Positions 36,678 to 48,421 of a stretch of 49,184 bases of DNA are shown here, piece after piece (within the stretch, counting starts at the first letter, position 1; every line of letters starts with the position of its first letter). The DNA is from an uncultured Gammaproteobacteria bacterium (lineage in GTDB: Bacteria; Pseudomonadota; Gammaproteobacteria; JAADHQ01). The notes below the pieces were generated by a model. It ran no database searches and was not told the origin of the DNA. It worked only from the letters and a program-made list of their open reading frames with translations. The position numbers were made by a program, and so were the translations under genes. The DNA lies in the NCBI GenBank assembly GCA_947258755.1, contig CAMYJO010000006.1, positions 94,426 through 143,609 on the forward strand, given 5' to 3'.

Positions 36678-37052
36678 TTAACTCTTCGGACGCTTGGCAC
36701 CGTACTTGGAACGACCCCTTCTGCGTGATTCCACACCAGAGGTATCCAGACTTCCGCGAACGATGTGATAACGCACACCAGGCAAGTCCTTTACACGACC
36801 GCCGCGCAGCAACACAACCGAGTGCTCCTGCAGATTGTGGCCTTCACCACCGATGTAACTGGTCACTTCAAAACCGTTTGTCAGCCGCACACGAGCTACT
36901 TTACGCATGGCCGAGTTAGGCTTTTTCGGTGTCGTTGTGTAGACACGTGTACACACACCGCGTTTTTGGGGGCAACTTTCCAAAGCGGGAACGTTACTTT
37001 TTTCCTGCTTACGCGTTCGCGGCTTGCGCACCAACTGATTGATTGTAGCCAT
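36678..37052 (-). CDS. rpsL: 30S ribosomal protein uS12 (RpsL)
   Basis: 124 aa. [20 protein letters not shown] and [17 protein letters not shown] are intact, so lysines linked to streptomycin resistance (K43 and the one in GRVKDLPG) are wild type. S12 controls decoding accuracy. It opens the str group behind a near-consensus promoter (37135-37163) and a terminator-like leader hairpin. Confidence 0.98.
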   Translation of the reverse strand: MATINQLVRKPRTRKQEKSNVPALESCPQKRGVCTRVYTTTPKKPNSAMRKVARVRLTNGFEVTSYIGGEGHNLQEHSVVLLRGGRVKDLPGVRYHIVRGSLDTSGVESRRRGRSKYGAKRPKS

Positions 37053-37083
37053 TAAAATCGTGCTCCGACTGCATAATTCTGCT

Positions 37084-37123
37084 AAAAAAACAAAAGACAG
37101 GCCAGATTTGAATCGGACCTGTC
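37084..37123 (-). promoter_or_regulatory. Terminator-like attenuator in the rpsL leader
   Basis: A 28-nt hairpin (37096-37123; 12 pairs, one mismatch) followed on the minus strand by TTTTGTTTTTTT (37084-37095). It starts about 5 nt after the predicted transcription start and lies 32 bp before the rpsL ATG. In form it is an intrinsic terminator between the promoter and the first gene of a highly expressed operon, so read-through must be regulated or the hairpin is bypassed. No obvious antiterminator partner was found. Confidence 0.6.
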
Positions 37124-37134
37124 AGAGCCGAGGA

Positions 37135-37163
37135 ATATTAGAGTTTAGGCATGCCTATGTCAA
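37135..37163 (-). promoter_or_regulatory. Strong sigma-70 promoter of the str-S10-spc-alpha array
   Basis: TTGACA (37158-37163), 17-nt spacer, TAATAT (37135-37140): a near-consensus promoter about 80 bp upstream of rpsL. Downstream, no gap of promoter size appears until rplQ, so it may drive the whole 18-kb array. Confidence 0.85.
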
Positions 37164-37234
37164 GGGGGTAATTGCCTTTTTTGGCAATTTTTCCCGGGCA
37201 GCGGCCAAAACCTGTTATTCCACCATACTTCACC

Positions 37235-37271
37235 CAAAAACAAGCCCCATTTTGAATCCAAAATGGGGCTT
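37235..37271 (-). terminator. Rho-independent terminator after rpoC
   Basis: A perfect 13-bp stem (37242-37254 with 37259-37271) containing AGCCCCATTTT is followed on the minus strand by TTGTTTTTGGG. It lies 30 bp after the rpoC stop and separates the rpoBC operon from the str promoter. Confidence 0.85.
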
Positions 37272-37300
37272 TTACGGTCATTGACGCGGCGCTTGAGAAA

Positions 37301-40300
37301 CTAGCTTTCGCTGCTCTCGGTAGCGACCTCGTCAGACGAGCCACTTTCCGCGGCAATCATCTGCGCTGCATCCAGCATTGGCTCCGGCTGATCTTCCTTG
37401 CCGCGGCGACGGCGCCTGTCTTCGTGATAAGCCAGCCCGGTACCAGATGGGATCAGGCGGCCAACGATGACATTTTCCTTAAGTCCTCTAAGGTCATCAC
37501 GCAGGCCACGTACCGCGGCATCAGTGAGCACTCGAGTGGTTTCCTGGAACGAAGCGGCAGAGATAAAGGAATCCGTTGCCAGCGAGGCCTTGGTGATGCC
37601 CAGCAGCAATGGCTCGACCAGTGCCGGCTGTTTGCCTTCACTAATCAATTGCTCGTTAGTCTCTAACACGCTGAAACGCTCCAGCTGCTCACCCTTGAGG
37701 TAAAGAGAATCACCCGGATGCTTGATTTCGACCTTCTTCATCATCTGACGGGAAATAACCTCAATGTGCTTGTCATTGATTTTTACACCCTGCAGACGAT
37801 AGACGTCCTGGATTTCCTTGACCAGGTAATCCGCCAAAGCATTGACGCCCAGCAGCCTGAGGATATCATGCGGATCCAGCTCGCCTTCGACGACCACTTC
37901 CCCGCGTTCCACATGCTCACCTTCAAAAATGGTGACATGACGCCACTTATGAATCAGCTCTTCATGTTGCTCACCATTCTCGTCGGTGATGACAAAGCGT
38001 TGCTTGCCCTTGGTTTCCTTACCGAAACTGACCGTGCCCGAGTATTCGGCCATGATACAGGGGTCCTTCGGCTTACGTGCCTCAAACAGGTCGGCAACAC
38101 GCGGCAGACCACCGGTGATATCACGGGTCTTGGATGACTCCTGCGGTATACGCGCAAGGACGTCACCCACCTCAACGGCGGTGTTATCGCTAACCGAGAC
38201 AATCGCACCGGCCGGCAAGGCATATTGTGCCGGGATCTCGGTACCGGGTATAAAGACATCCCCACCCTCATCGTCAACCAGTTTCACCATCGGCCGCAGG
38301 TCTTTACCGGCGGTGCCACGGGTCTTCGGATCAGAGACCGTCAGGCTCGACAGTCCGGTGATTTCATCGGACTTGGTGTGCACACTAACGCCTTCAATGA
38401 AGTCGATAAATTTCAGCGTACCGGCCACCTCGGTAACAATTGGATGCGTATGCGGATCCCAGTTCGCCACCACCTGACCGGCATTAACTTCGGCGCCATC
38501 ATCAACACTAATAATAGAACCATAGACAACCTTGTAACGCTCGCGCTCACGACCGTGATCATCCTGTATGGTCAATTCACCAGAACGGGAGATCGCAACA
38601 TAATGTCCGTCACGATTCTTAACCGTCTTCAGGTTATGCAGTTTGATACTACCATTGGATTTCGCTTCGATATTATTGACCGAAGCGGCACGTGACGCCG
38701 CACCACCAATATGGAAGGTACGCATGGTCAGCTGTGTACCCGGCTCACCGATAGACTGTGCAGCAACCACACCGACAGACTCACCCATGTTGATGCGATG
38801 ACCACGAGCAAGATCACGTCCGTAACACTGCGCACAAACACCGTGTCGGGTTTCACACAAGATCGGCGACCTGACCATCAACTGGTCAACACTCATCTCT
38901 TCCAATTTGGTTACCATGCGCTCATCCAGCAAGGTGCCGGCAGCAATAGCGACTTCATCAGAATCAGGCATGAAAATATCTTCACCGAGAACACGACCGA
39001 GAACACGATCGCTCAGGGATTCAATAACGTCACCGCCTTCAACGACTGGCGTAATCTTCAAACAATTTGTCGTGCCACAGTCTTCTTCGGTAACCACCAG
39101 GTCCTGCGCCACATCGACAAGACGACGGGTCAGATAACCGGAGTTGGCCGTTTTCAAGGCCGTATCAGCCAGACCTTTACGTGCACCATGCGTGGAAATA
39201 AAGTACTGGATAACGTTCAGGCCTTCGCGGAAGTTAGCCGTGATCGGCGTTTCAATGATCGAGCCATCCGGCTTCGCCATCAGACCACGCATACCGGCCA
39301 ACTGACGAATCTGCGCGGGACTACCACGCGCACCAGAATCGGCCATCATGTAGATGGAGTTGAATGAACTCTGAGCAACTTCCTCACCCTCAGCATTTTT
39401 AACTCTTTCGGTACCGAGTTTATCCATCATTGCTTTGGAAATCTGATCATTGGTATGTGACCAGATATCGATAACCTTGTTATAGCGCTCGCCCTGGGTG
39501 ACCAGACCGGATTCATACTGGTCCTGGATTTCCTTGACCTCTTCCTCAGCCTTGGCAAGGATGCTGGCCTTCTCTTCCGGAACCACCATATCGTTGGAAC
39601 AGATAGAAACACCGGCACGGGTCGAGTATTGGAAGCCCATATACATCAATTGGTCAGCAAAAATAACGGTTGTTTTCAGGCCCAGGCGACGGTAACAAAT
39701 ATTGATCAGGCGTGAGATCGCCTTCTTGCTCATGTCATCATTAATCAGATCAAATGACAGTCCCTTAGGAATAATTTCATACATCAGGGAGCGACCAACA
39801 GTCGTATCGACGATCCTGCTGGATGAATGCATCTCGCCGTCTTCATCGAGCACGGATTCCTGAATACGCACCTTGATCTGGGCATTAAGATTGACTACGT
39901 TGCCTTCGTAAGCACGATGCACTTCGGTGGTATCGGCAAACACCATGCCTTCACCCTTGGCATTGACACGCTCGCGCGTCATGTAATAAAGGCCCAGGAC
40001 CACGTCCTGTGAAGGTACAATAATCGGCTCACCATTAGCAGGTGACAATACATTATTGGTCGACATCATCAGTGTGCGTGCTTCAAGCTGTGCTTCGATT
40101 GACAGCGGTACATGTACAGCCATCTGATCTCCATCGAAGTCCGCATTGAACGCAGAACAAACCAATGGATGCAGGCGAATCGCCTTACCTTCGATCAGCA
40201 CTGGCTCAAAGGCCTGGATACCCAGTCGATGCAAGGTTGGCGCACGGTTGAGCATGACCGGATGTTCACGAATGACGTCTTCAAGGATATCCCAGACTTC

Positions 40301-41518
40301 GCCACCTTCACGTTCGACCAGCTTTTTAGCCGCCTTGATGGTGGTCGCCAGACCACGCAGCTGTAATTTATTAAAGATAAACGGCTTGAACAGTTCCAAT
40401 GCCATTTTCTTCGGCAGACCGCACTGATGCAATTTCAGTGTTGGGCCAACTACGATAACGGATCGACCAGAGTAATCGACACGCTTACCGAGCAGGTTCT
40501 GACGGAAGCGACCCTGCTTACCCTTGATCATGTCCGCCAGCGATTTCAATGGGCGCTTGTTGGTACCGGTAATAGCACGTCCACGACGACCATTATCCAG
40601 CAAGGCATCCACAGACTCCTGCAGCATACGCTTCTCATTGCGCACGATAATATCCGGCGCATTCAGCTCCAGCAGACGTTTGAGGCGATTATTTCGGTTA
40701 ATAACACGTCGATACAGATCATTCAGGTCCGATGTCGCAAAGCGCCCACCGTCCAAGGGTACCAGCGGCCTTAAATCAGGCGGCAATACCGGCAGTACAT
40801 CCAGGATCATCCATTCCGGCTTGTTACCGGATTCCAGAAAGGCTTCAACCAGCTTGGAACGCTTGGTCAGTCGCTTGAGTTTGGTCTCGGAGTTAGTCGC
40901 CTGGATCTCTTCGCGCAGCGTAACCGCTTGCTCCTTAAGATTGATGGAGCGCAGTAATTCCAATACGGCCTCGGCACCCATGCGTGCATCAAACTCATCA
41001 CCGTGTTCTTCAATCGCTTCGAGATAGGCTTCATCAGAAAGCAACTGCCCCTTCTCCAGCGTAGTCATGCCTGGATCAACGACAACAAAGGCTTCGAAAT
41101 AGAGCACACGCTCGATATCACGCAAGGTCATATCAAGCAACAAACCGATACGTGATGGTAATGATTTCAGGAACCAGATATGGGCAACCGGGCTGGCCAG
41201 TTCAATATGACCCATACGGTCACGACGTACCTTGGCCAGTGTGACTTCGACGCCACACTTCTCACAGACTACACCGCGATGCTTCAGGCGTTTGTATTTG
41301 CCGCAGAGACACTCATAATCCTTGACTGGGCCAAAAATTTTGGCACAGAAAAGTCCGTCACGTTCAGGTTTGAATGTGCGGTAGTTGATTGTTTCCGGCT
41401 TCTTGACCTCACCATAGGACCATGAACGAATCATATCGGGTGATGCTAATCCGATCTTGATTGCCTCAAAGTCCTCTACATTCCCCTGTAATTTTACCAG
41501 ATTGAGTAGGTCTTTCAT
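37301..41518 (-). CDS. rpoC: RNA polymerase beta-prime subunit (RpoC)
   Basis: 1405 aa, normal for gammaproteobacteria. The N-terminal zinc site is visible ([21 protein letters not shown]), as are the catalytic Mg-binding [18 protein letters not shown], the trigger-loop segment [12 protein letters not shown] and a second zinc site ([19 protein letters not shown]). The C-terminus is acidic and serine-rich. It forms most of the active centre with RpoB, 48 bp upstream. GCAGGAGAAG supports the start. Confidence 0.98.
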   Translation of the reverse strand: MKDLLNLVKLQGNVEDFEAIKIGLASPDMIRSWSYGEVKKPETINYRTFKPERDGLFCAKIFGPVKDYECLCGKYKRLKHRGVVCEKCGVEVTLAKVRRDRMGHIELASPVAHIWFLKSLPSRIGLLLDMTLRDIERVLYFEAFVVVDPGMTTLEKGQLLSDEAYLEAIEEHGDEFDARMGAEAVLELLRSINLKEQAVTLREEIQATNSETKLKRLTKRSKLVEAFLESGNKPEWMILDVLPVLPPDLRPLVPLDGGRFATSDLNDLYRRVINRNNRLKRLLELNAPDIIVRNEKRMLQESVDALLDNGRRGRAITGTNKRPLKSLADMIKGKQGRFRQNLLGKRVDYSGRSVIVVGPTLKLHQCGLPKKMALELFKPFIFNKLQLRGLATTIKAAKKLVEREGGEVWDILEDVIREHPVMLNRAPTLHRLGIQAFEPVLIEGKAIRLHPLVCSAFNADFDGDQMAVHVPLSIEAQLEARTLMMSTNNVLSPANGEPIIVPSQDVVLGLYYMTRERVNAKGEGMVFADTTEVHRAYEGNVVNLNAQIKVRIQESVLDEDGEMHSSSRIVDTTVGRSLMYEIIPKGLSFDLINDDMSKKAISRLINICYRRLGLKTTVIFADQLMYMGFQYSTRAGVSICSNDMVVPEEKASILAKAEEEVKEIQDQYESGLVTQGERYNKVIDIWSHTNDQISKAMMDKLGTERVKNAEGEEVAQSSFNSIYMMADSGARGSPAQIRQLAGMRGLMAKPDGSIIETPITANFREGLNVIQYFISTHGARKGLADTALKTANSGYLTRRLVDVAQDLVVTEEDCGTTNCLKITPVVEGGDVIESLSDRVLGRVLGEDIFMPDSDEVAIAAGTLLDERMVTKLEEMSVDQLMVRSPILCETRHGVCAQCYGRDLARGHRINMGESVGVVAAQSIGEPGTQLTMRTFHIGGAASRAASVNNIEAKSNGSIKLHNLKTVKNRDGHYVAISRSGELTIQDDHGRERERYKVVYGSIISVDDGAEVNAGQVVANWDPHTHPIVTEVAGTLKFIDFIEGVSVHTKSDEITGLSSLTVSDPKTRGTAGKDLRPMVKLVDDEGGDVFIPGTEIPAQYALPAGAIVSVSDNTAVEVGDVLARIPQESSKTRDITGGLPRVADLFEARKPKDPCIMAEYSGTVSFGKETKGKQRFVITDENGEQHEELIHKWRHVTIFEGEHVERGEVVVEGELDPHDILRLLGVNALADYLVKEIQDVYRLQGVKINDKHIEVISRQMMKKVEIKHPGDSLYLKGEQLERFSVLETNEQLISEGKQPALVEPLLLGITKASLATDSFISAASFQETTRVLTDAAVRGLRDDLRGLKENVIVGRLIPSGTGLAYHEDRRRRRGKEDQPEPMLDAAQMIAAESGSSDEVATESSES

Positions 41519-41566
41519 GTCTTCTCCTGCCTGCTAAAGCGTTTACTGATTATTAACCCTGGAACC

Positions 41567-44500
41567 TTAGTCCTGGGTCAATTCAATATTAATACCAAGG
41601 GAACGAATCTCTTTAACAAGTACATTAAAGGACTCGGGCATTCCTGCCTCCATTTGATGATTACCATCAACGATGTTCTTGTACATCTTGGTTCGACCAT
41701 TGACATCATCTGATTTCACCGTCAGCATTTCCTGCAAGGTGTACGATGCACCGTAGGCCTCCAGTGCCCAGACTTCCATTTCTCCAAAGCGTTGACCACC
41801 AAACTGCGCCTTACCACCCAGAGGTTGCTGTGTGACCAGACTGTAAGGACCAGTCGAACGTGCATGCATCTTGTCATCGACCAAATGGTTCAACTTGAGC
41901 ATATGCATAAAGCCGATAGTCACCGGACGCTCAAAGGATTTGCCGGTGCGTCCATCATAGACGGTCGCCTGACCGGTCTCGGGTAAGTCAGCCAGACGCA
42001 ACATGTAACGCAGCTCTTCTTCCGAACAGCCATCGAATACCGGCGTTGCCATTGGCACACCACCGACCAGGTTGCGACACAGCTCGATAATTTCATCATC
42101 ACTGAAACTATTGAGATCTTCCTTCTTACCGCTGTTGTTGTAGATCTTGTCGAGCAATCCGCGCAGTTCCTTCACATTGGATTGCGCTTCCAGCATCTTG
42201 CCAATCTTGATACCAAGACCCTTGGCGGCCCAGCCCAAATGACATTCGAGGATCTGGCCCACGTTCATACGTGAAGGTACACCGAGTGGGTTAAGAACGA
42301 TATCAACCTGGGTTCCATCTTCCAGGTAAGGCATGTCTTCAACCGGCACGATCATCGAGATAACACCCTTGTTACCATGACGTCCGGCCATCTTGTCACC
42401 CGGCTGGATGCGGCGCTTCACAGCCATGTAGACCTTAACCATTTTCAGCACGCCTGGAGCGAGATCGTCGCCAGCGATGATCTTGGATTTTTTCTCTTCA
42501 AATAATTGCGAGAAGTGCTCCTGCATACCCTTAAGCTGATCAGCCATGACTTCAAGCTGCTTGTTGGCGTCTTCATTATGCAGACGAATCTCGAACCACT
42601 TATCACGCGGAACTTCAGCCAGGTATGCCTTACTGACTTTGCTGCCGGAGGCGAGCTTATTAGGACCGCCATCGGCGACCTTACCAGTCAGCAATTTCTC
42701 GATACGATCAAACAGGTCTTCTTCCATAATGCGACGCTGGTCACCCAGGTCCTTACGGATTGCCTCAAGTTGATCTTCCTCGATTTCCAGTGAACGCTTG
42801 TCTTTCTCGACGCCGTCACGGGTAAATACCTGCACATCGATGACCGTACCGTCCATACCTGATGGCACGCGCAATGATGTATCTTTTACATCAGAGGCCT
42901 TTTCACCGAAAATGGCACGCAGTAGTTTTTCTTCCGGTGTTAGCTGGGTCTCACCCTTCGGTGTGACCTTACCCACCAGAATATCACCAGGCTTAACCTC
43001 GGCACCGATATAGACAATACCGGACTCATCCAGCTTGGACAGCGCGGATTCACCGACATTAGGAATATCAGAACTGATTTCCTCGGAACCCAGCTTGGTA
43101 TCGCGAGCGACACAGGTCAATTCTTCGATATGGATCGTGGTCAAACGATCTTCCTGAACCAAACGCTCAGAGATCAAGATGGAATCCTCGAAGTTATAAC
43201 CATTCCACGGCATGAAGGCGACCATCAGGTTCTGACCCAGGGCCAGCTCACCCATGTCGGTGCTGGGGCCATCGGCAAGCACATCACCACGCTGAATAGC
43301 ATCACCTGGTTTGACCAGAGGACGCTGATTAATGCAGGTGTTCTGGTTAGAACGTGTGTACTTGATCAGATTGTATATATCGACACCTGCCTCACCGGCA
43401 GCAGCCTCGTCATCGCTGACACGGACGACAATACGACCGGCATCGACAGAATCAACAACACCGCCGCGCCGTGCAACCACGGTCACGCCCGAGTCGATGG
43501 CTACCGTTCTTTCGATACCGGTACCTACCAATGGTTTATCAGAGCGCAAGGTCGGTACGGCCTGACGTTGCATGTTCGAACCCATCAGGGCGCGGTTGGC
43601 ATCATCATGCTCCAGGAATGGAATCAATGCCGCAGCAACGGATACTACCTGACGTGGCGATACGTCCATGTACTGGACGTTTTCGGCAACCGTCAAGGTA
43701 AATTCATTCTTATGACGACAAGCGACCAGCTCATCTGACAGTTTGCCTTTGTTATCAATGCTCGCATTCGCCTGGGCGATAACGAACTGGCTTTCCTCGA
43801 TCGCAGATAAATAATCCAGATCCGCAGTCACCTTACCATTAACCACTTTACGGTAAGGTGTTTCCAGGAAGCCGTATTTATTGGTTCTTGCATACACCGC
43901 CAGCGAGTTGATCAGACCGATATTCGGTCCTTCCGGCGTTTCAATAGGACAAACTCGACCATAATGCGTTGGATGTACGTCACGTACCTCAAAGCCGGCA
44001 CGTTCGCGGGTCAGGCCACCTGGGCCAAGGGCCGAGATACGGCGCTTGTGCGTCACTTCCGACAGCGGGTTATTTTGGTCCATGAATTGTGACAGTTGCG
44101 ATGAACCAAAAAATTCCTTAACCGCTGCGGCTACTGGCTTGGCATTAATCATTTCCTGAGGCATCAGGCCTTCAGACTCTGCCAGACTCAGGCGTTCCTT
44201 GACGGCACGTTCAACACGGACCAAACCAACACGGAAAACATTCTCGGCCATTTCACCAACACAGCGAATACGGCGATTACCCAGGTGATCGATATCATCG
44301 ACTTCACCATTACCATTGCGGATATCGATCAGGATGCTAAGCACGCCGATAATATCTTCATTGGATAACACGCCGACGCCTTCGTCTTCATCGCGACCGA
44401 TACGACGATTAAACTTCATCCTGCCTACTGCGGACAGATCATAACGATCTGCATTGAAGAACAGGTTGGTAAACAGATTCTGCGCAGCCTCTTTTGTTGG

Positions 44501-45643
44501 CGGCTCACCTGGGCGCATCATGCGGTAGATCTCGACCTGCGCTTCCAGTTCGGTTGTAGTGTTATCGATTCGCAGTGTATTTGAAATGTATGGACCGTGA
44601 TCCAGATCATTAAAATAAATAGTATCGAGCTCATCAACGCCAGCTTCTTCCAGCGCCTCAATCAATTCTTCAGTCAGTTCATCATTAGCATTGGCAACCA
44701 CTTCACCGGTTTCAGTGTTGATAATGTTTTTCGCCAATACCTTGCCAAGCATGTAATCCGTCGGCACCAACAGTGATTGCACACCCTTCTTCTCAAGCTC
44801 GCGAATAACACGCGCGGTAATACGTCGACCTTCTTCAACAATGACCTTACCTTTGACAGCTATATCAAAGGCCGCTGTTTCACCACGCAGTCGCTCTGGC
44901 ACCAGATCAAGCATGACGCCATCGCTGGTCAGGGTGAAATGATTGGTATCGAAGAACATCTCCAGGATTTGTTCATTGTCATAACCCAATGCGCGCATCA
45001 GGATAGTCGCCGGTAATTTGCGACGTCGGTCTATACGAACAAATACAGAATCCTTGGGATCAAACTCAAAATCCAGCCATGAGCCACGATAAGGAATCAC
45101 ACGCGCATTGAACAACAGTTTACCTGAGCTGTGCGTCTTGCCTTTATCATGATCAAAGAAAACACCCGGAGAGCGATGTAATTGCGATACGATAACGCGC
45201 TCGGTGCCATTAATAACGAATGTTCCATTTTCAGTCATCAAGGGTATTTCACCCATGTAGACTTCCTGCTCTTTTATGTCCTTAACCACCTGCGTATTGG
45301 CAGGCGCTTCCTTATCATAAATAACCAGGCGTACTTTTACTCGTAAGGGTGCGGAATACGTCATTCCACGCAACTGACATTCGCGTACGTCGAATGTAGG
45401 TGTTCCCAGTCGATAACTGACATATTCCAGCTGTGCATTGCCGGAATAGCTGACAATCGGGAATACTGATTTTAAGGCAGCATGCAATCCCATATCGTCT
45501 CTTGTCTCGGGATCCATATTGTCCTGTAGAAACTTACTATAGGAGTCCAACTGAATCGCGAGCAAATAGGGGACTTCAAGGATACTAGCTCGTTTACCGA
45601 AATCCTTACGGATACGTTTCTTTTCGGTGAAAGTATAGGCCAT
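41567..45643 (-). CDS. rpoB: RNA polymerase beta subunit (RpoB)
   Basis: 1358 aa. The rifampicin-pocket region [20 protein letters not shown] and [12 protein letters not shown] is identical to the sensitive E. coli sequence. The conserved segments [15 protein letters not shown] and [15 protein letters not shown] are present, as is the C-terminal [21 protein letters not shown] lies 7 nt before the ATG. The leader holds a 25-bp tandem duplication and, further up, an attenuator hairpin separating it from rplL. Confidence 0.98.
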   Translation of the reverse strand: MAYTFTEKKRIRKDFGKRASILEVPYLLAIQLDSYSKFLQDNMDPETRDDMGLHAALKSVFPIVSYSGNAQLEYVSYRLGTPTFDVRECQLRGMTYSAPLRVKVRLVIYDKEAPANTQVVKDIKEQEVYMGEIPLMTENGTFVINGTERVIVSQLHRSPGVFFDHDKGKTHSSGKLLFNARVIPYRGSWLDFEFDPKDSVFVRIDRRRKLPATILMRALGYDNEQILEMFFDTNHFTLTSDGVMLDLVPERLRGETAAFDIAVKGKVIVEEGRRITARVIRELEKKGVQSLLVPTDYMLGKVLAKNIINTETGEVVANANDELTEELIEALEEAGVDELDTIYFNDLDHGPYISNTLRIDNTTTELEAQVEIYRMMRPGEPPTKEAAQNLFTNLFFNADRYDLSAVGRMKFNRRIGRDEDEGVGVLSNEDIIGVLSILIDIRNGNGEVDDIDHLGNRRIRCVGEMAENVFRVGLVRVERAVKERLSLAESEGLMPQEMINAKPVAAAVKEFFGSSQLSQFMDQNNPLSEVTHKRRISALGPGGLTRERAGFEVRDVHPTHYGRVCPIETPEGPNIGLINSLAVYARTNKYGFLETPYRKVVNGKVTADLDYLSAIEESQFVIAQANASIDNKGKLSDELVACRHKNEFTLTVAENVQYMDVSPRQVVSVAAALIPFLEHDDANRALMGSNMQRQAVPTLRSDKPLVGTGIERTVAIDSGVTVVARRGGVVDSVDAGRIVVRVSDDEAAAGEAGVDIYNLIKYTRSNQNTCINQRPLVKPGDAIQRGDVLADGPSTDMGELALGQNLMVAFMPWNGYNFEDSILISERLVQEDRLTTIHIEELTCVARDTKLGSEEISSDIPNVGESALSKLDESGIVYIGAEVKPGDILVGKVTPKGETQLTPEEKLLRAIFGEKASDVKDTSLRVPSGMDGTVIDVQVFTRDGVEKDKRSLEIEEDQLEAIRKDLGDQRRIMEEDLFDRIEKLLTGKVADGGPNKLASGSKVSKAYLAEVPRDKWFEIRLHNEDANKQLEVMADQLKGMQEHFSQLFEEKKSKIIAGDDLAPGVLKMVKVYMAVKRRIQPGDKMAGRHGNKGVISMIVPVEDMPYLEDGTQVDIVLNPLGVPSRMNVGQILECHLGWAAKGLGIKIGKMLEAQSNVKELRGLLDKIYNNSGKKEDLNSFSDDEIIELCRNLVGGVPMATPVFDGCSEEELRYMLRLADLPETGQATVYDGRTGKSFERPVTIGFMHMLKLNHLVDDKMHARSTGPYSLVTQQPLGGKAQFGGQRFGEMEVWALEAYGASYTLQEMLTVKSDDVNGRTKMYKNIVDGNHQMEAGMPESFNVLVKEIRSLGINIELTQD

Positions 45644-45652
45644 TGTGTACCT

Positions 45653-45702
45653 CAGTTATCGTTCAACATCTATGTTTCAGTTATCGTTCAACATCTATGT
45701 TT
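45653..45702. repeat. 25-bp tandem duplication in the rpoB leader
   Basis: Two perfect copies (45653-45677 and 45678-45702) lie 10 to 59 nt upstream of the rpoB start, next to the Shine-Dalgarno. On the transcript each copy contains ATAGATG and GAACGATAACTG. Perfect identity suggests recent duplication or selection. Confidence 0.95.
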
Positions 45703-45782
45703 GTAAATATCCATTTCGCTTGCTAATCACATCTGTAACCAGATCAACAAGCCAGAAAATCATCCATGTAAATGTAAACAGG

Positions 45783-45815
45783 AAAAGGCCGGCGGCTTTT
45801 TACAAGCCACCAGCC
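45783..45815 (-). terminator. Attenuator/terminator between rplL and rpoB
   Basis: A 12-bp stem (45787-45798 with 45804-45815, two G-U pairs) and 5-nt loop, followed by TTTTCC on the minus strand, 48 bp after the rplL stop. E. coli also has a partial terminator here, which sets the ratio of L12 to beta subunit. Confidence 0.7.
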
Positions 45816-45863
45816 ATCCTGCTTTCAGCAATACAGGCTGCTGCATGCAACCATATGCAAGCT

Positions 45864-46241
45864 TTACTTGAGCTCGACGCTAGCGCCTGCTTCTTCAAGT
45901 TGTTTCTTGATGTCTGCTGATTCGTCCTTGCTGGCGCCTTCCTTAACTGTGCCCGGAGCACCTTCAACCAGTTCCTTGGCTTCCTTCAGACCCAGACCAG
46001 TCACCGCGCGAACAACCTTGATGACAGCAACCTTGTTAGAACCAAAGCTGGTCATAACAACATCAAACTCATCTTTCTCTTCAGCGGCTGCGGCTTCACC
46101 ACCAGCGGCGGCGGGTGCTGCAGCTACAGCGGCAGCTGCAGTTACGCCAAACTTCTCTTCCATTGCGTCGATCAGATCAACAACATCCATTACAGTCATG
46201 TTGGAAATAGTTTCCAGTATATCTTCTTTTGAAACAGCCAT
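45864..46241 (-). CDS. rplL: 50S ribosomal protein bL12 (RplL)
   Basis: 125 aa. The N-terminal dimerisation domain is followed by an Ala/Gly-rich hinge ([20 protein letters not shown]) and the factor-binding C-domain ([20 protein letters not shown]). It forms the stalk that recruits translation GTPases. AGGAGATAG gives a strong start, fitting its multi-copy stoichiometry. Confidence 0.98.
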   Translation of the reverse strand: MAVSKEDILETISNMTVMDVVDLIDAMEEKFGVTAAAAVAAAPAAAGGEAAAAEEKDEFDVVMTSFGSNKVAVIKVVRAVTGLGLKEAKELVEGAPGTVKEGASKDESADIKKQLEEAGASVELK

Positions 46242-46324
46242 TGCTATCTCCTAAATTTTAAATAGTTACTTGGTATTGAAAACAGTCTCGCGACCATTCT
46301 CTACCACCTGCATTGCTTAACAAA

Positions 46325-46855
46325 TCAGGCGGCGCCCTCTTTTTGGTCCCGTACCGCAGCGACAGTTCTAACCAGTTTGCCAGGCACTTCATTAAGCGTA
46401 CGCGCGAACTTGTCGAGCGGTGCTTTCATGACTGCCATCAACATACTGATTGCCTGATCACGAGTAGGCATTTTCGCGAGTCTTTCCAATTCGGAAGTTT
46501 CAAGCAATTGACCACCGACAGAGACCAGCTTAACTACCAGCTTGTCATTGTCCTTGGTAAATTCCTTGATTACTCTGGCTGCAGCGCCCGGATCTTCCTG
46601 TGAGAATGCCAGTAGCAATGGACCAACCAGCCCATCCTGCAAACATTCAAAGTCAGTTCCTTTTACTGCACGACGTGCCAGCGTATTCTTGACGACGCGA
46701 AGATACACACCCTCATTACGTGCCTTAACACGCAAATCAGTCATCTCTTCTACGGTCAGGCCACGATACTCAGCTGCAACCGCAGAAAGCGCATTGGATG
46801 CTACCGATGCGACTTCTTCAACTACAACTTTTTTCTGATCCAGATTGAGTGCCAT
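46325..46855 (-). CDS. rplJ: 50S ribosomal protein uL10 (RplJ)
   Basis: 176 aa. MALNLDQKKVVVEEVASVA and AEYRGLTVEEMTDLRVKARN are diagnostic; the C-terminal helix carries the L12 dimers. It is expected to repress its own operon by binding the leader at 46860-47060. Confidence 0.98.
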   Translation of the reverse strand: MALNLDQKKVVVEEVASVASNALSAVAAEYRGLTVEEMTDLRVKARNEGVYLRVVKNTLARRAVKGTDFECLQDGLVGPLLLAFSQEDPGAAARVIKEFTKDNDKLVVKLVSVGGQLLETSELERLAKMPTRDQAISMLMAVMKAPLDKFARTLNEVPGKLVRTVAAVRDQKEGAA

Positions 46856-47127
46856 ATATGCTTTTCTCCTGGAATAGCCTTCAACAAACCCCGTCAGCGA
46901 CAGCGATGCCGATGACGAAGCAACCTTTTTGGCAGCCCCAAGTATTAAACTTGTTGAGCGTTGCCATCTACGCAGGATGGTTTCCCTATTAAGCCTGTAC
47001 AGACACCTACGGTCTTTGATGACCTTGTGCGGTTAACACAAGGCTCAAAGTTCTTTCTCAGTTGAACCTTTCTATGCTGCCGAATTCACGGCTGCGATAG
47101 CAATGCCCAACTGCTTAACTCTATTTC
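46856..47127 (-). promoter_or_regulatory. rplJL leader region (probable L10 autoregulatory RNA)
   Basis: 272 bp without an ORF between rplA and rplJ. On the minus strand it has a CCTTGTG/CACAAGG hairpin (near 47022-47045) and the segments GACCGTAGGTGTCTG and CCTGCGTAGATGG (46964-46976), which look like the conserved core of L10-leader RNAs. Assignment rests on position and remembered similarity. No clear sigma-70 promoter was picked out. Confidence 0.5.
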
Positions 47128-47817
47128 CTACAACGAGGCCTGGTCTACAGAGATGCCAGGACCCATGGTCGAAGTAACGATAATTTTCTTAATATACTGC
47201 CCTTTCGCCGTTGCTGGTTTGGCCTTGTGCAGGTCAGCCAGCAAGGTATCCAGGTTTTCACGCAATGCCTTGACATCAAACTCTATATTGCCTATCGGGC
47301 AATGAATGATGCCAGCCTTATCTGTGCGATAACGTACCTGACCGGCCTTGGCATTCTTGACTGCCGTTTCAACATCCGGCGTCACCGTACCTACCTTTGG
47401 GTTAGGCATCAGGCCGCGTGGACCCAGGATCTGTCCCAGCTGTCCAACAACACGCATGGCATCTGGCGTCGCGATAACGACATCAAAATCCATATTGCCT
47501 TTCTTGATGTCTTCGGCAAGGTCTTCAAAACCAACAATGTCTGCGCCTGCAGCTTTTGCCTTATCGGCATTCTCACCCTGGGTGAATACTGCGACACGAA
47601 CATTTTTACCCGTTCCATTCGGCAGGATCGTGGAACTGCGCACGACCTGATCGGACTTCCGCGGGTCAACGCCAAGGTTGACGCACACATCGACTGACTC
47701 AGCGAATTTTACGCCCGGCATATCTTTCAATAATGCGATGGCATCTTCAACCGCGTAAAGCTTGCCATGTTCAAGCTTTTCATTAATTGCTTTTTGTCTT
47801 TTACTTAACTTTGCCAT
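47128..47817 (-). CDS. rplA: 50S ribosomal protein uL1 (RplA)
   Basis: 229 aa. [19 protein letters not shown] and the signature [17 protein letters not shown] are diagnostic. It forms the mobile L1 stalk that handles E-site tRNA and, in E. coli, represses the rplKA operon. Four bases separate it from rplK. Confidence 0.98.
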   Translation of the reverse strand: MAKLSKRQKAINEKLEHGKLYAVEDAIALLKDMPGVKFAESVDVCVNLGVDPRKSDQVVRSSTILPNGTGKNVRVAVFTQGENADKAKAAGADIVGFEDLAEDIKKGNMDFDVVIATPDAMRVVGQLGQILGPRGLMPNPKVGTVTPDVETAVKNAKAGQVRYRTDKAGIIHCPIGNIEFDVKALRENLDTLLADLHKAKPATAKGQYIKKIIVTSTMGPGISVDQASL

Positions 47818-47821
47818 GAGC

Positions 47822-48250
47822 TTAACCCTCTACGTCCAGACCCATACTACGGGCTGTACCCGCGATGGTTCGTACCGCTGCATCCAGACTGGCCGCTGTA
47901 AGATCCGGTTCTTTGGTCTTAACAATCTCTTCCAGCTGTGCGCGTGTTACCTTGCCAACCTTAGTGGTATTAGGTGTACCACTCCCTTTTGGCACGCCTG
48001 CCAGTTTCTTCAACAGCACGGCTGCAGGAGGGGTCTTGGTAATAAAGGTGAAACTGCGATCACTGTAGACGCTGATAACGACAGGAACAGGCATACCCTG
48101 ATCCAGCTTTTGCGTCTTGGCGTTAAATGCCTTACAGAATTCCATGATGTTAACACCATGCTGACCTAATGCAGGCCCCACGGGTGGACTTGGGTTAGCC
48201 TGTCCCGCCGGCACCTGTAGCTTGATATAAGCTTCGATTTTCTTTGCCAT
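47822..48250 (-). CDS. rplK: 50S ribosomal protein uL11 (RplK)
   Basis: 142 aa. [20 protein letters not shown] and the C-terminal RNA-binding end [15 protein letters not shown] are diagnostic. It forms the GTPase-associated centre with 23S rRNA and is needed for RelA activation. CAGGAG precedes the ATG. The repeat element lies immediately upstream. Confidence 0.98.
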   Translation of the reverse strand: MAKKIEAYIKLQVPAGQANPSPPVGPALGQHGVNIMEFCKAFNAKTQKLDQGMPVPVVISVYSDRSFTFITKTPPAAVLLKKLAGVPKGSGTPNTTKVGKVTRAQLEEIVKTKEPDLTAASLDAAVRTIAGTARSMGLDVEG

Positions 48251-48296
48251 TTTCTACTCCTGTGGGTGCGAACGCCTCTCGGCTCCCCTGTTAAAA

Positions 48297-48392
48297 CAGT
48301 AGCTAGTGGCTAGGGACGAGTAGCTAGGTTAAAACAAAATGCGACTTTGTCGCATCTCATACCCTAGCTACTAGCCACTCGCTACTAGCACC
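48297..48392 (-). repeat. Gene-less copy of the inverted-repeat element
   Basis: Arms at 48297-48328 and 48363-48392 match those at 192-223 and 602-634 almost perfectly and in the same orientation. Only 34 bp separate them, containing a small ATGCGAC/GTCGCAT hairpin (48339-48355). It interrupts the nusG-rplK intergenic region directly after the nusG hairpin. Probably a minimal, non-autonomous form. Confidence 0.8.
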
Positions 48393-48393
48393 T

Positions 48394-48421
48394 GTCGAAA
48401 AAAGCGTTAGCTTTTTTCGAC
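48394..48421 (-). terminator. Perfect hairpin spanning the nusG stop codon
   Basis: A 12-bp stem (48394-48405 with 48410-48421) has the nusG TAA (48407-48409) in or at its loop. The 3' arm contains TTTTTT, so it can act as a terminator between nusG and rplK. The same layout occurs at rpsI (632-659). Confidence 0.6.

Noticed and set aside
37166-37190. AATTGCC/GGCAATT hairpin as a second rpoC terminator
   Set aside because: Its T-run suits the plus strand, where no gene reads into it; the stronger rpoC terminator is at 37235-37271.
43900-44160. Rifampicin-resistance changes in rpoB
   Set aside because: The pocket residues read as the sensitive wild type; likewise the streptomycin lysines of rpsL.
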